Source: Massiliimalia sp050943535 (GTDB lineage: Bacteria > Bacillota > Clostridia > Oscillospirales > Ruminococcaceae). Taken from it: 64,000 nt of DNA. The notes under the pieces are model-generated. The model was not told the DNA's origin and searched no databases. It worked only from the letters and a program-made list of their open reading frames with translations. How positions within the stretch are numbered: position 1 is the first letter of the stretch; each line of letters opens with the position of its first letter. The stretch is from NCBI GenBank assembly GCA_050943535.1, contig JBMNPJ010000001.1:1-64000 (forward strand), read 5' to 3'. Made by a program: the position numbers and the translations under genes. Shown piece after piece: positions 35,208 to 44,471 of the stretch.

Positions 35208-36063
35208 TTAAAGATATTCACTGGTAGGTGGATGCCCTGTCATTCGTTTAAAAGCTCGACTGAAACTGCAAAGGCTTTGATATCCTACCCGCTCAGCCAC
35301 AACAGTAATCGGCAATCCTTCAAATTTAATCATTCTTTGTGCTTCTGAGATTCGCACATAATCTAGAAAAGCCTTATAATTTTCTCCAACACATTCTTTA
35401 AAAAGTTTGGAGAAATATTCTTTGGAGTATCCTAATTTTCGGGAAATTTGTTCCAAAGTGATAGGACAACTGTAGTTGTCTTCGATATATCGGCAACACT
35501 GAATTACTTGCAGATATCGGCTTTGGGTAGAATGGGGGGTAATGGATAAATTCCCAATACGCTGTAAATATCCCAAAAACTGATAAATCAAACCTTTGGT
35601 CAATTAATTCATATCCATCTGCTTTTAGGGTGTATTCTTCACTAATCTTACAGATAAGCTTTAAAATTTCCTGCTGAAATGGGTAGGGGCTATGCAGGTA
35701 CCCACTGCGGTTTTGAAAATTGCTTAAAAATAGATTTAGATATCGAGAATAGATATTATGGTCATTATTAAAATTTAAACAGCTTGGAAAAAACAACAAA
35801 ACAATGATACCGCAACCGCTTTCAGATAAAGCATGGGTAGCATGAACTTCACCTGGTTGAATTACTACAATGTCACCAGGATTAACAGTTTCTGTACGAT
35901 TTTCAATGGTTTGAATAGCTTGGCCGTCCATAATGTACAACACTTCATAATAGTCGTGCCAATGTTCCGGTACCATACAACCGGCCTGATCAATATTATT
36001 AATTAGGGTGCGTGTAGTAAACTGCTGGGAGGCATAAATTGTTTCTTCTTTATAAATTTTCAT
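35208..36063 (-). pseudogene. Frameshifted AraC-family regulator (cluster C)
   Basis: The N-terminal cupin sensor (EHWHDYYEVLYIMDGQAI, PGEVHATHAL) runs from 36063 to ...KADGYELI, then the frame changes. The C-terminal half, with two helix-turn-helix units (ISRKLGYSKEYFSKLFKE and VGYQSLCSFSRAFKRMTG), is intact in the neighbouring frame to 35208. Comparison with the related regulator at 59307 (EEYTLAKPGYQFVVQGLLFQ) places an extra base near 35603. AAAGGAC precedes the ATG at 36063. It would have regulated the adjacent cluster C. Confidence 0.82.
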
Positions 36064-36134
36064 TCCCAACGGAGTCCTTTCTTTCAAATTGGTTTTATAC
36101 AATCAAAAAGAAAGGCAGCAAACTTAGAAACACT

Positions 36135-36488
36135 TTATTTTTTCACATTTCTAGATTCGCAGATTCCCTTTGCTGTTGCCAGCATAATTGTCAGTTCTTG
36201 TCCGTTCATATCATCCAAAAGATTTTCGATCTGCCGCCGCTGGTGGTTGCGAGACAGTTCTTTTTCTGGAAAGAAATACTGATCCACAGAAACGTCTAAA
36301 AAGGTCACCAATTCATACAGGATCTGAAGACTGGGATGCTGTCCGCTGTTTTCGATAGATGCGATATACCGCGGAGCAATGTGCAGATAATCAGCCAATT
36401 GATTTCGGGATATTCCTTTTGATTGTCTTGCAGATTTTATGGCTTTTCCAAGAGCCTTAAAATCATATTTTTCGACTGCATATTTCAT
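36135..36488 (-). CDS. XRE-family transcriptional regulator
   Basis: 117 residues: an N-terminal helix-turn-helix (AIKSARQSKGISRNQLADYL, then APRYIASIENSGQHPS) and a C-terminal ~50-residue tail (MNGQELTIMLATAKGI) typical of short cytoplasmic repressors. The start at 36488 is preceded by a weak GAGTGA; an ATG two codons earlier is possible. It stands alone between two AraC genes with ~250 bp of AT-rich DNA upstream. The target is unknown. Confidence 0.82.
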   Translation of the reverse strand: MKYAVEKYDFKALGKAIKSARQSKGISRNQLADYLHIAPRYIASIENSGQHPSLQILYELVTFLDVSVDQYFFPEKELSRNHQRRQIENLLDDMNGQELTIMLATAKGICESRNVKK

Positions 36489-36744
36489 AATCATTCACTC
36501 AGTTATAGTTTAGGATAAAAATCTTGCGCTTGGATATGATTACACATATCCTATAACGGATAAAAATAAATCATATTCCTGCGCTTTGAATGATGGGTGA
36601 AAAATAATTTGACGAATTAAGAAAGTCCTTAATCATTCGTATGTTAAATCAAATAAAGAATATCCGTCGTCAATGACTTTGAATTTAAAATATAAGAAAT
36701 TGCGGTAAATATTTGACGCTTGAATAGATGTGTAAATTAAATTT

Positions 36745-37488
36745 TTATGGAAAAATATTGGTTCCCTTTTTTAATTGACTGGGTGATATAGCATACTTTT
36801 TTTGAAAAGCGTGAGAAAAAGAACGGGTATCTTCATACCCTACTTCTTGTGCGGTTTTGCTGACAGAGTAATTTTCTAAAAGAAGGCGGCGTGCTTCGTA
36901 CATGCGCATACTGAGCAGATACTGATAAGGTGTTACACCCAGAGCTTTGGTAAAAGTACGGATAAAATGTTCGGGAGTATATCCAAAATGAGTGCTGATT
37001 CCGTTTACGGTTAAATTTGGATCTCGGTAATGTTCTCGGATAAAGCGAATAACGGGTGTCATCGGTGTTTGCTGTTGCGGAAGATAAAATTTTAAAAGAT
37101 ATTGCGCAAAAGAATGAATCACATTTTCCCCGAAAGATTCTTCCTGAAAATCTTTAGAAAACAATTCCTGTAAAAGTTCCAGTTGAAGTTTTAGAATAGA
37201 ATCAGATTCTACAGGAATTTGTATTAAAGAAGAAACGCGGATTGGGAAAAAATCCATGTGAAACCAAAGGCAATGAAATGGATGAATGGGATCGCGGGTC
37301 ATTTGATAGGGCACGGTAGCCGGAAAAATATATAAGGTACCAGGACGTAGTGTGTAAGGGATATTCCCTTCACAGTAAAAAACAGTTCCAGATTCAATAA
37401 GATATACTCTGGAATACCCAGCAGCTACTGGTTCATCAACCTGCCAATTTTGCCGTTGAATTCCTCGGCCTTTCATGAGAAGCACCAT
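36745..37488 (-). CDS. AraC-family regulator divergent to the 37618 gene
   Basis: 247 residues: an N-terminal cupin-like ligand domain (YTLRPGTLYIFPATVPYQM, residues ~40-75) and a C-terminal AraC domain with two helix-turn-helix units (ISTHFGYTPEHFIRTFTK and VGYEDTRSFSHAFQKKY). AAAGGAG lies ten bases before the ATG. It is divergent to the URO-D-like gene at 37618, with direct repeats typical of AraC operators between them, so it most likely controls that gene. Confidence 0.9.
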   Translation of the reverse strand: MVLLMKGRGIQRQNWQVDEPVAAGYSRVYLIESGTVFYCEGNIPYTLRPGTLYIFPATVPYQMTRDPIHPFHCLWFHMDFFPIRVSSLIQIPVESDSILKLQLELLQELFSKDFQEESFGENVIHSFAQYLLKFYLPQQQTPMTPVIRFIREHYRDPNLTVNGISTHFGYTPEHFIRTFTKALGVTPYQYLLSMRMYEARRLLLENYSVSKTAQEVGYEDTRSFSHAFQKKYAISPSQLKKGTNIFP

Positions 37489-37517
37489 CTGGAATCAGCT
37501 CCTTTCTTATCAGTGGG

Positions 37518-37546
37518 AATATCAATTATTATATCATAATATCAAT
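37518..37546. promoter_or_regulatory. Candidate AraC operator (direct repeat)
   Basis: AATATCAAT at 37518-37526 and again at 37538-37546, 20 bp apart (about two helical turns), within the divergent gap between the AraC gene and the URO-D-like gene. AraC-family activators usually bind direct repeats with this spacing. Confidence 0.55.
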
Positions 37547-37617
37547 AAATTGTCATTTAAAGTTCAATTTTTTTGAGGTAAAATGAAGATAACAAATCAT
37601 TGGAAGGAGCGGTTTAA

Positions 37618-38853
37618 ATGCTTACACAAAAAGAAACCGAAATATTGCGGCAGCTGGCAAAACAATATATGGAATATGCGGTTTCTCCAGCACAGGAGGA
37701 AACACAAAAATTGTGGATTGCTCACAATACAGGAAAAGGACAAAGACCCATGGTGCTGATTGACCAGATTCCATGGCACGAAATGGATGTGGACGGCAGT
37801 CTAGTATGTCAGATTGCAGACCCTTATTGGAGAGGCGTAGAACAACAGCTGAGACGAAAAATTTATCAGTATAAACATATGCCCGCAGATATGCTTTTAC
37901 CGCCATATATGATGATTCCCCGCATTTTGAAAGATCCCAATTACCGTGCTTTTGGAATTCATGTAGAAGAGGAAATTACAAAAACTGATGAAGCAAACGA
38001 TGTGGTATCTCATGCGTATATAAAACAGTTCCAAACAATGGAAGATTTAGAAAAAATCAAACCTACGGTATTGGAAGCAGATTCTTGTAAAGAACAGGAA
38101 GCAATGGAAACTGCTCAGAAAATTTTTGAGGGAATTGCTCCAGTTTATTGGGAAGGGATCAGTCTCCACTGCGGATTTTGGGATACGATCAGTCAATGGC
38201 AAAGTGTAGAAGAATGCTATTATATGCTGCTAGATCAGCCAGAATTGCTTCACGGTATGATGGAACGGATGACAAATATTGCGTTAGACTGGATACGTCA
38301 GGGAAATGAGCAGGGACTGTTTGACGTGGCAAGCGGAATCTGTCATTGCTCCCATACCATTCGTCAGCCGTTGGATCACCGGTTGGCACAGCGTCCGGGA
38401 ATTTCTCAAAACAGCTGGGCGTTTGGTCTGGCGCAGTTGTTTACCTCTGTTTCACCGGAGGTTACTCGGGAGTTTGAACTGCCATATATGAAGCGGATTT
38501 TTGAACAATTTGGGGATATCTATTATGGATGCTGTGAAAAGCTGGATGATCGTCTGGAAATATTGGCAGAGCTTCCTAATGTGCGTAAAATTTCCTGCAG
38601 TCCCTGGAGTGATCCTTGGAAATTCGCTCAAATGCTGCCTGAGGGCATCATTATGTCCAACAAACCTAATCCTGCATTAGTAGCATGCGGCAATCTGGAG
38701 GGGATGAAACAGGAATTAATCAACACCATGAAAGCAGCCAAAGCAAACGGACGTCAGCTGGAAATGATTTTAAAAGACAATAGTTCTGTACAGCGGCATC
38801 CACAGCGGCTGTGGGAGTTCAGCAAAATGGCACTGGAATTAGTAAATCAGTAA
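37618..38853 (+). CDS. URO-D/MtaA-like protein, long type, paralogue 3 (stand-alone)
   Basis: 411 residues. It has the long-type signature: RPMVLIDQIPWHEMDVDG near residue 45, ISLHCGFWDT, CHCSHTI, YYGCCEKLDDR, SCSPW, SNKPNPALVA and QRHPQRLWEF. It is most like the cluster B protein. GGAAGGAGCGG precedes the ATG. It has no transporter next to it, only the divergent AraC regulator, which suggests that its substrate can arrive by another cluster's importer. Function is inferred from fold resemblance only. Confidence 0.7.
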   Translation: MLTQKETEILRQLAKQYMEYAVSPAQEETQKLWIAHNTGKGQRPMVLIDQIPWHEMDVDGSLVCQIADPYWRGVEQQLRRKIYQYKHMPADMLLPPYMMIPRILKDPNYRAFGIHVEEEITKTDEANDVVSHAYIKQFQTMEDLEKIKPTVLEADSCKEQEAMETAQKIFEGIAPVYWEGISLHCGFWDTISQWQSVEECYYMLLDQPELLHGMMERMTNIALDWIRQGNEQGLFDVASGICHCSHTIRQPLDHRLAQRPGISQNSWAFGLAQLFTSVSPEVTREFELPYMKRIFEQFGDIYYGCCEKLDDRLEILAELPNVRKISCSPWSDPWKFAQMLPEGIIMSNKPNPALVACGNLEGMKQELINTMKAAKANGRQLEMILKDNSSVQRHPQRLWEFSKMALELVNQ

Positions 38854-38872
38854 AATTTTCCTGGAATGATTC

Positions 38873-38901
38873 TTGTAACTCTATACAGTTTGTGATATGA
38901 T
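38873..38901 (+). promoter_or_regulatory. Promoter of the ABC-2 exporter operon
   Basis: TTGTAA (38873-38878), a 17 bp spacer, TATGAT (38896-38901). The transcript would have a ~175-base structured leader. Confidence 0.65.
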
Positions 38902-38907
38902 AAAATT

Positions 38908-39084
38908 ACATTCTTAAAGAACAATGAAACCGGAAAACCGGACAGGATCTGCCTGTGCTGGTTTTCCGGCTTGTTGTCTTGCGGAGGATGGAGCATAGGA
39001 AAAATTTGCCTGACAGTCAATGCAGGACAACTACTGTCATACAGTTAGGCAGATTTACATTTCAAATAACAAGGAGAATTTCAT
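38908..39084 (+). ncRNA. Structured 5' leader of the ABC-2 exporter operon (candidate)
   Basis: Two stem-loops lie between promoter and gene: CCGGAAAACC with CAGG (38930-38946) pairing with CCTG and GGTTTTCCGG (38952-38969), followed by only a weak T-rich stretch, and a second imperfect one with arms TGCCTGAC and GTTAGGCA (39009-39053). The first could also serve as terminator of the gene ending at 38853. I do not recognise a known riboswitch class. Confidence 0.4.
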
Positions 39085-40056
39085 ATGATTGAAGTAAAGC
39101 AGATCCGAAAAACCTTTCAGGTTGCCAGGCGGAATGCTGGATTTTCCGCTGCGGTAAAGACTCTTTTACGAAGACAGTATGACACCATCGAAGCCCTTCA
39201 GGATATCTCGTTTACGATCCCTGATGGGGAGATTGTAGGGTACATTGGGCCCAACGGTGCTGGAAAAAGCAGCACCATTAAGGTGATGAGCGGGATTTTG
39301 ACACCGGACAGCGGGGAATGTGTCATTAATGGTTTGATCCCATGGAAACAGAGAACCCGCCATGTAGCGCAGATTGGGGTGGTGTTTGGGCAGCGGTCTC
39401 AGCTTTGGTGGGATGTGCCGGTCATCGATTCCTTTGAGCTGCTGCGGGATATTTATCGGATTCCGCCTCAGGTATACCGAAAAAATCTGTCTGATTTAAC
39501 AGAAATGCTCCATTTACAGGAAATTGTTCGGACACCGGCAAGACTGCTGTCTCTGGGACAGCGAATGCGCTGTGAAATTGCAGGATCTCTGCTGCATGAT
39601 CCCAAAGTTTTATTTTTGGACGAGCCGACCATCGGTTTGGATGCGGTTTCTAAAATTGCGGTGCGGGATTTTATTAGGCAGCAAAACCAGGAAAAGAAAA
39701 CAACCGTGATTTTGACTACCCACGATATGCAGGATATTGAGGCGCTGGCAAACCGAATTTTGTTGATTGGGAAAGGCCGGATTTTGCTGGACGGAACTTT
39801 GCAGCAGCTGAAAAACCGGTGCGGAAATCAGAAAATTATGACTGTGGAATATGCAGGCATTCTTCCAGAACAATTTGCAGGAATGACACTGAGAGAAAAT
39901 CAAAACGGACGAGCCGTGTTTTTGCTGGATCCGGAGCAGTCTGTGTCTTCTGCTGTATCTGCACTGGCGCAGACAGTAGAAATCACCGATTTTTCTGTAC
40001 AGGGAATTTCTGCGGAAGAGATGGTAGTGCGACTCTACCAGGAGTTTGCTATATGA
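39085..40056 (+). CDS. ABC-2 type exporter ATP-binding subunit
   Basis: 323 residues. Walker A is GPNGAGKSST from residue 55; the signature is LSLGQRMRCEI (LSLGQ instead of LSGGQ); Walker B is VLFLDEPTIGLD; the H-loop is TTHDMQDIE. A ~90-residue C-terminal extension follows, as in the COG4586 subfamily that pairs with DUF990-type permeases. The two permease genes follow, the first with ATGA overlap. The substrate is unknown; relatives are linked to drug or lipid-like substrates. It is not the ATPase of the sugar importers, whose family (MsmK/UgpC) differs. Confidence 0.9.
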   Translation: MIEVKQIRKTFQVARRNAGFSAAVKTLLRRQYDTIEALQDISFTIPDGEIVGYIGPNGAGKSSTIKVMSGILTPDSGECVINGLIPWKQRTRHVAQIGVVFGQRSQLWWDVPVIDSFELLRDIYRIPPQVYRKNLSDLTEMLHLQEIVRTPARLLSLGQRMRCEIAGSLLHDPKVLFLDEPTIGLDAVSKIAVRDFIRQQNQEKKTTVILTTHDMQDIEALANRILLIGKGRILLDGTLQQLKNRCGNQKIMTVEYAGILPEQFAGMTLRENQNGRAVFLLDPEQSVSSAVSALAQTVEITDFSVQGISAEEMVVRLYQEFAI

Positions 40057-40853
40057 AAAAGTATCTTTCTTTTTTCCGGATTCGTTTTTTAAACAGCCTT
40101 CAATATCGGGCAGCGGCCTGGGCAGGGATTTCTACACAGTTTGCCTGGGGATTTTTGCTGATATTAATGTTTGGAGCTTTTTACCGTACGGATCCGGAAA
40201 GTTTTCCTATGACCTACCCTCAGCTGGTCTCCTATATTTGGATGCAGCAGGCTTTTTTTGCATTGCTGAATGTTTATAGTACAGATAATGAAATTTATGA
40301 CAGCATTGTCAGCGGAAATATTGCCTATGAACTGTGCCGTCCTATGGATTTATATTTGCTTTGGAGTTTAAAAACCAGTGCAGTACGGCTGGCAAAAGTC
40401 GTGCTTCGCTGTCCGCCCATTTTATTGGTTGCTATATTTCTGCCAAAACCATATCGCTTGATTTTGCCTGATTCCTGGCAACAGTTTGGTCTGTTTTTGA
40501 TGACCATGATATTGGGGATCTTGGCAGTGATTACCATAGAAAACCTGTTATATGTCATCAGCATGTATACGGTTTCTTCCCAAGGGGTGCGGATTATTTA
40601 TACTTCCTTAGCAGAATTTGCATCCGGTGGATTCATTCCTTTGCCGTTTTTGCCTCCTATGTGGCAGGCTGTGCTGGAAAAGCTCCCCTTTGCTGCAGTA
40701 CAGGTTCCTCTTCGGGTTTATTCAGGGGATCTGTCTGGTTCACAAGCTTTGGAAGCAATTGTGCTTCAGGTAGTCTGGATCGCATTTTTGACGGTTTTAA
40801 ACCGATTTTTGCTCAGCCGTGCGTTGGGACGGATTGTGGTACAGGGCGGATAA
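40053..40853 (+). CDS. ABC-2 exporter permease, DUF990-type, subunit 1
   Basis: 266 residues, six membrane segments, starting MKKYLSFFRIRFLNSLQYRA. The ATG overlaps the stop of the ATPase gene (ATGA). The open frame extends ~78 codons upstream inside the ATPase gene, but that part is a shadow frame. It forms a heterodimer with the product of the next gene. Confidence 0.87.
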   Translation: MKKYLSFFRIRFLNSLQYRAAAWAGISTQFAWGFLLILMFGAFYRTDPESFPMTYPQLVSYIWMQQAFFALLNVYSTDNEIYDSIVSGNIAYELCRPMDLYLLWSLKTSAVRLAKVVLRCPPILLVAIFLPKPYRLILPDSWQQFGLFLMTMILGILAVITIENLLYVISMYTVSSQGVRIIYTSLAEFASGGFIPLPFLPPMWQAVLEKLPFAAVQVPLRVYSGDLSGSQALEAIVLQVVWIAFLTVLNRFLLSRALGRIVVQGG

Positions 40854-40868
40854 AAGGAGGGAATGACA

Positions 40869-41645
40869 ATGAAACTTTATTGGAAGTACTTTTCGATTCA
40901 TCTTCGTTCGGTGATGCAGTATAAAACATCGTTTTTGCTGACGGTGTTGGGGCAGTTTTTTACCTCCTTTACCATGCTGTTTGGGGTATATTTTTTAATG
41001 AGCCGGTTTCATCAGGTGGAAGGGTTTTCTTTGGCCGAAGTGTTACTGTGCTTTGCCATTATGCAGCTTTCCTTAACGGTTGCCGAGGTGTTTGCCCGGG
41101 GATTTGATTTGTTTCCTATGATGCTGGGTAACGGAGAGTTTGACCGGATTTTGGTGCGCCCCAGAAATGTGATTTTACAGGTGCTGGGTTCTAAAATGGA
41201 ATTTTCACGGCTGGGGCGGCTGATTCAGGCAATTTTAGTTTACGCTTATGCGATTCCAAACTGCGGCGTACACTGGACACTGCTGAAGGTGCTGACTTTG
41301 ATCCTGATGAATGTGTGCGGCTCTTTGGTGTTTGTGGCTATGTTTGTGATCTATGCGTCTGTTTGCTTTTTTACCATTCAGGGATTGGAAACTTTGAATA
41401 TCCTCATTTATGGGGGAAGAGAGTTTGGACAATATCCCTTTTCCATTTATGGGAAATGGGTACTGCGGTTTGTAACCTATGTTTTCCCGCTGGCATTGGT
41501 GCAGTATTATCCGCTTTTATATATTACCGGGAGAAGTGATTCTTTGTTTTTTGTTTTTGTACCAGTTTTAGCGTTGTTGTTTTGGATTCCCAGTCTGATG
41601 CTTTGGAAGATTGGAACTAAGCATTATCAGTCTACAGGGTCCTGA
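40869..41645 (+). CDS. ABC-2 exporter permease, DUF990-type, subunit 2
   Basis: 258 residues, six membrane segments. AGGAGG (40855-40860) lies eight bases before the ATG at 40869 and only two before the in-frame ATG at 40863, so 40869 is preferred. The motif GNGEFDRILVRPRN in the second cytoplasmic loop is typical of this family and is also partly present in subunit 1 (YDSIVSGNIAYELCRPMD). It ends the three-gene operon; a terminator follows at 41706. Confidence 0.87.
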   Translation: MKLYWKYFSIHLRSVMQYKTSFLLTVLGQFFTSFTMLFGVYFLMSRFHQVEGFSLAEVLLCFAIMQLSLTVAEVFARGFDLFPMMLGNGEFDRILVRPRNVILQVLGSKMEFSRLGRLIQAILVYAYAIPNCGVHWTLLKVLTLILMNVCGSLVFVAMFVIYASVCFFTIQGLETLNILIYGGREFGQYPFSIYGKWVLRFVTYVFPLALVQYYPLLYITGRSDSLFFVFVPVLALLFWIPSLMLWKIGTKHYQSTGS

Positions 41646-41705
41646 AAAATCATATGAAAGAGTACCGAAACAAGTGATAGGTTGTTTTAATTTTCTAGTT
41701 TTCTC

Positions 41706-41740
41706 AAAAATGCAGACCATTTTAAATGGTCTGCATTTTT
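41706..41740 (+). terminator. Terminator of the ABC-2 exporter operon
   Basis: AAAAATGCAGACCATTT pairs with AAATGGTCTGCATTTTT, then TTC. The core AATGCAGACC/GGTCTGCATT is the same as in the cdaR terminator at 12304. Confidence 0.9.
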
Positions 41741-41838
41741 TCTGTGCGGAAATAAAAATTTAGCTTGTGGTTTTAAAAAATCAATCAACATGCCTGAAAC
41801 GTCCTAAGAAACAAGAACGTTTTTGTAGGTTTTACAAG

Positions 41839-41867
41839 GTGACTTTTCATTGGGTTTGTGATATAAT
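41839..41867 (+). promoter_or_regulatory. Likely promoter of the YhgE/Pip pair
   Basis: GTGACT (41839-41844), a 17 bp spacer, TATAAT (41862-41867) with TG at the extended -10 position. The -35 is weak. Confidence 0.6.
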
Positions 41868-41927
41868 TTGGCGTTGTAATAATAGTTAAATATAATAACA
41901 AATTCGATTCATAGGAGGTTTTGCAGA

Positions 41928-44471
41928 ATGAAACAGGCATTTCGCATTTTTGTCCGAGATGTATCCAGGATTGGACGCAGCTGGGTTGCGTGTTTGGTTG
42001 TCATTGGAGTATGCTTAATCCCTTCTCTATATGCATGGTTTAATATTGCTGCTAATTACGATCCTTACAGCAATACCCAGGGGGTTCAAATTTCCATTGT
42101 CAACGAGGATCGCGGAATTCAGCATTCATTGACAGGAGAGCTCAACGCCGGTGATGAAATTGTAAAAAATTTAAAAGAGAACCATGATTTGGGATGGGTG
42201 TTTGAAGAAAAAAACACTGCCATAGAGGGTGTAGAATCAGGAGAATATTACGCAGCCCTTCTCATTCCGGAGAATTTCAGTGAATCATTGGTCAGCATTT
42301 TATCAGGGACCATCCAGCGCCCAGAAATTGTTTATTATGTAAATGAGAAGAAAAATGCTATTGCTCCCAAAATCACCGATACCGGTGCTTCTACCATTTT
42401 GGAGCAGGTCAATGAAGAGTTTGTCTCTGCAGCATCTCAATCTGCATCAGAACTGATTAATCAGTCTGCGAAACAATTGTCACAACAGGCGGATGAAGCA
42501 GAACAAGATGTGATCACAAAGTTAGAAACCATTTTGTCTCATCTAGACCGTTATGAACAAAGTATGGGCGATTTTGAATCTGGTTTAGAAAAAATGTCCA
42601 GCGATTTAGGCGAAATCACACCGCTTTTTGATCAGGCCTCTGAACAGGCAAAAATAGGGGCAGAAGCTTTGAAGCAAAGCGCAGAATTGTTTTTGGATGG
42701 GCAAGAATCTCTTCAGGACTTTCAGCAAAATTTGCGGGAAAGTGTCTGGCAGGGAGGCTTGCTGTTAGAAAATATCGGAGACCGTGTTCAGGGGAATTTA
42801 TCTTTCTTTCAGGGACAGATGCAAACTGCGGTAGGAAAAGTAGATGATGCCGCCAACACCTTGGAACAGGTTCTGGATCAAAATGAGCAGCTAATTCAGG
42901 GGTTAAAAAACTTGGATGAGATGATGCCGGGCAGTCCGGCACAATCTTTGATTGCTTCTTTGGAGGAAGATAATCAGCGGCATCAAAAACTGTTGGAACA
43001 GCTTAAAACAGGAAATCAGTCTTTAGGGGATATTATGAATGCGGTGACAACAGCATCAGCACAGCTGGCAGCCGCAGTATCAGGAAACCAGGAATTGCTC
43101 AGTCAGGCTGATCAGCAATTTCAGCAGGAGATCCTTCCTCAATTTCAAGATTTTATGAGCACTTTTTTGCAGGAAAACGGACAGCTTTCCGGTACAATAG
43201 AGGGAGTTATCCCCTCTATTGAACAAATGAAGGTGATGACAAATAGCCTATCCTCCAGTCTGGAACAGGCAAAAACAGCCATAAAAAGTACCAGTGATTC
43301 CATTGTTACCATTAAAAATCAATTGGGAGATACGTTAAACGATATTCAAACCATCACACAATCCCAGACCTTTGGGGAGGCGTTGTTATCTGGAACATTA
43401 GATGTGCAGGCAATCAGTGATTTTATGTCTGCACCAGTGACACTGAAAACAGAAACTTTTTATTCTGTCAAAAACTATGGGTCTGCAATGACTCCTTTTT
43501 ATACCAATCTGGCCATTTGGGTAGGGGGAATGGTGCTGATTGCCATTTTTAAATTGGAAGTCGATCAGGAAGGTCTGCCGGTAAATTGCAGTTTAGCTCA
43601 GCGCTATTTTGGAAGATGGATTCTTTATATACTCATTGGACAGATTCAGGCAATCATTATTGTGCTGGGGAATTTATTCTTGTTAAAGGTTCAATGTGTG
43701 TCACCGTGGGCGCTTTTATTGGCGGGAATGGTGTGTTCCTTTGTTTATGTCAATATCATATATGCCCTTTCCACAACATTCAAGCACATAGGAAAAGCAC
43801 TCAGCGTACTTTTAGTCATTATTCAAATTCCAGGTTCTGCTGGTACTTATCCTATTGAGATGACCCCAGGATTTTTTCAAAATCTTCATCCCTTTTTGCC
43901 GTTTACCTACGGTGTGAATGCTATGCGGGAAGCAGTAGCTGGAATTTATGGAAATCATTATGGAATGGATTTACTGATACTTTTTGTGTATGTTCCGTTG
44001 TCTTTGCTGATTGGGTTGGGGATTCGGCCGTTACTGTTAAATTTAAATCATATGTTTGATTTAAAACTGTCACAAACAGAGTTGATGATCTGTGAAGAAC
44101 CGGGAAAGGAAAAACTGCCCGTTCGCTTGCGGACAATGGTTCGGGTATTGATGAATCAGCAGGAATTTAAAAATTATTTGCATGAGAAAGCCTTAAAATT
44201 TGAAGCAAAATACAAAAGAAGAATTCGGATTGGATTTGTGGGAATTGTAGTAATTCCATTAATCTTTTTAATTTTAATGCTTCGCGTAAATTCAAAGATG
44301 GTATTTTTATCCCTTTGGATTGTGTCTATGATTGTCATTTCCGGATATTTGATGCTGATTGAGTATTTGCATACTCGTTTGCAGCAGGATAAAACTTTGG
44401 TGGAAACCTGGAAACCGTCCGATGATCAGCAAGTCCCTGTGCTGCAGGAGAAAGGAGAAACCCAAAAATGA
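41928..44471 (+). CDS. YhgE/Pip-family membrane protein 1
   Basis: 847 residues. The N-terminal YhgE/Pip module has one membrane segment and the signature IPSLYAWFNIAANYDPYSN. A long coiled-coil rich extracytoplasmic region (residues ~160-500, many Q, E and S) follows, then five C-terminal membrane segments (GSAMTPFYTNLAIWVGGMVL to about 700) with FTYGVNAMREAVAG. Unlike its neighbour it has an extra ~115-residue C-terminal part with two more membrane segments. The family includes the phage infection protein Pip of lactococci; its normal function is unclear, perhaps export or envelope assembly. AGGAGG precedes the ATG. Confidence 0.9.
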   Translation: MKQAFRIFVRDVSRIGRSWVACLVVIGVCLIPSLYAWFNIAANYDPYSNTQGVQISIVNEDRGIQHSLTGELNAGDEIVKNLKENHDLGWVFEEKNTAIEGVESGEYYAALLIPENFSESLVSILSGTIQRPEIVYYVNEKKNAIAPKITDTGASTILEQVNEEFVSAASQSASELINQSAKQLSQQADEAEQDVITKLETILSHLDRYEQSMGDFESGLEKMSSDLGEITPLFDQASEQAKIGAEALKQSAELFLDGQESLQDFQQNLRESVWQGGLLLENIGDRVQGNLSFFQGQMQTAVGKVDDAANTLEQVLDQNEQLIQGLKNLDEMMPGSPAQSLIASLEEDNQRHQKLLEQLKTGNQSLGDIMNAVTTASAQLAAAVSGNQELLSQADQQFQQEILPQFQDFMSTFLQENGQLSGTIEGVIPSIEQMKVMTNSLSSSLEQAKTAIKSTSDSIVTIKNQLGDTLNDIQTITQSQTFGEALLSGTLDVQAISDFMSAPVTLKTETFYSVKNYGSAMTPFYTNLAIWVGGMVLIAIFKLEVDQEGLPVNCSLAQRYFGRWILYILIGQIQAIIIVLGNLFLLKVQCVSPWALLLAGMVCSFVYVNIIYALSTTFKHIGKALSVLLVIIQIPGSAGTYPIEMTPGFFQNLHPFLPFTYGVNAMREAVAGIYGNHYGMDLLILFVYVPLSLLIGLGIRPLLLNLNHMFDLKLSQTELMICEEPGKEKLPVRLRTMVRVLMNQQEFKNYLHEKALKFEAKYKRRIRIGFVGIVVIPLIFLILMLRVNSKMVFLSLWIVSMIVISGYLMLIEYLHTRLQQDKTLVETWKPSDDQQVPVLQEKGETQK

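Noticed and set aside
39819..40052. Possible longer N-terminus for the first ABC-2 permease
   Set aside because: The extra codons lie inside the ATPase gene in another frame; the ATGA overlap at 40053 gives the normal start MKKYLSFF.
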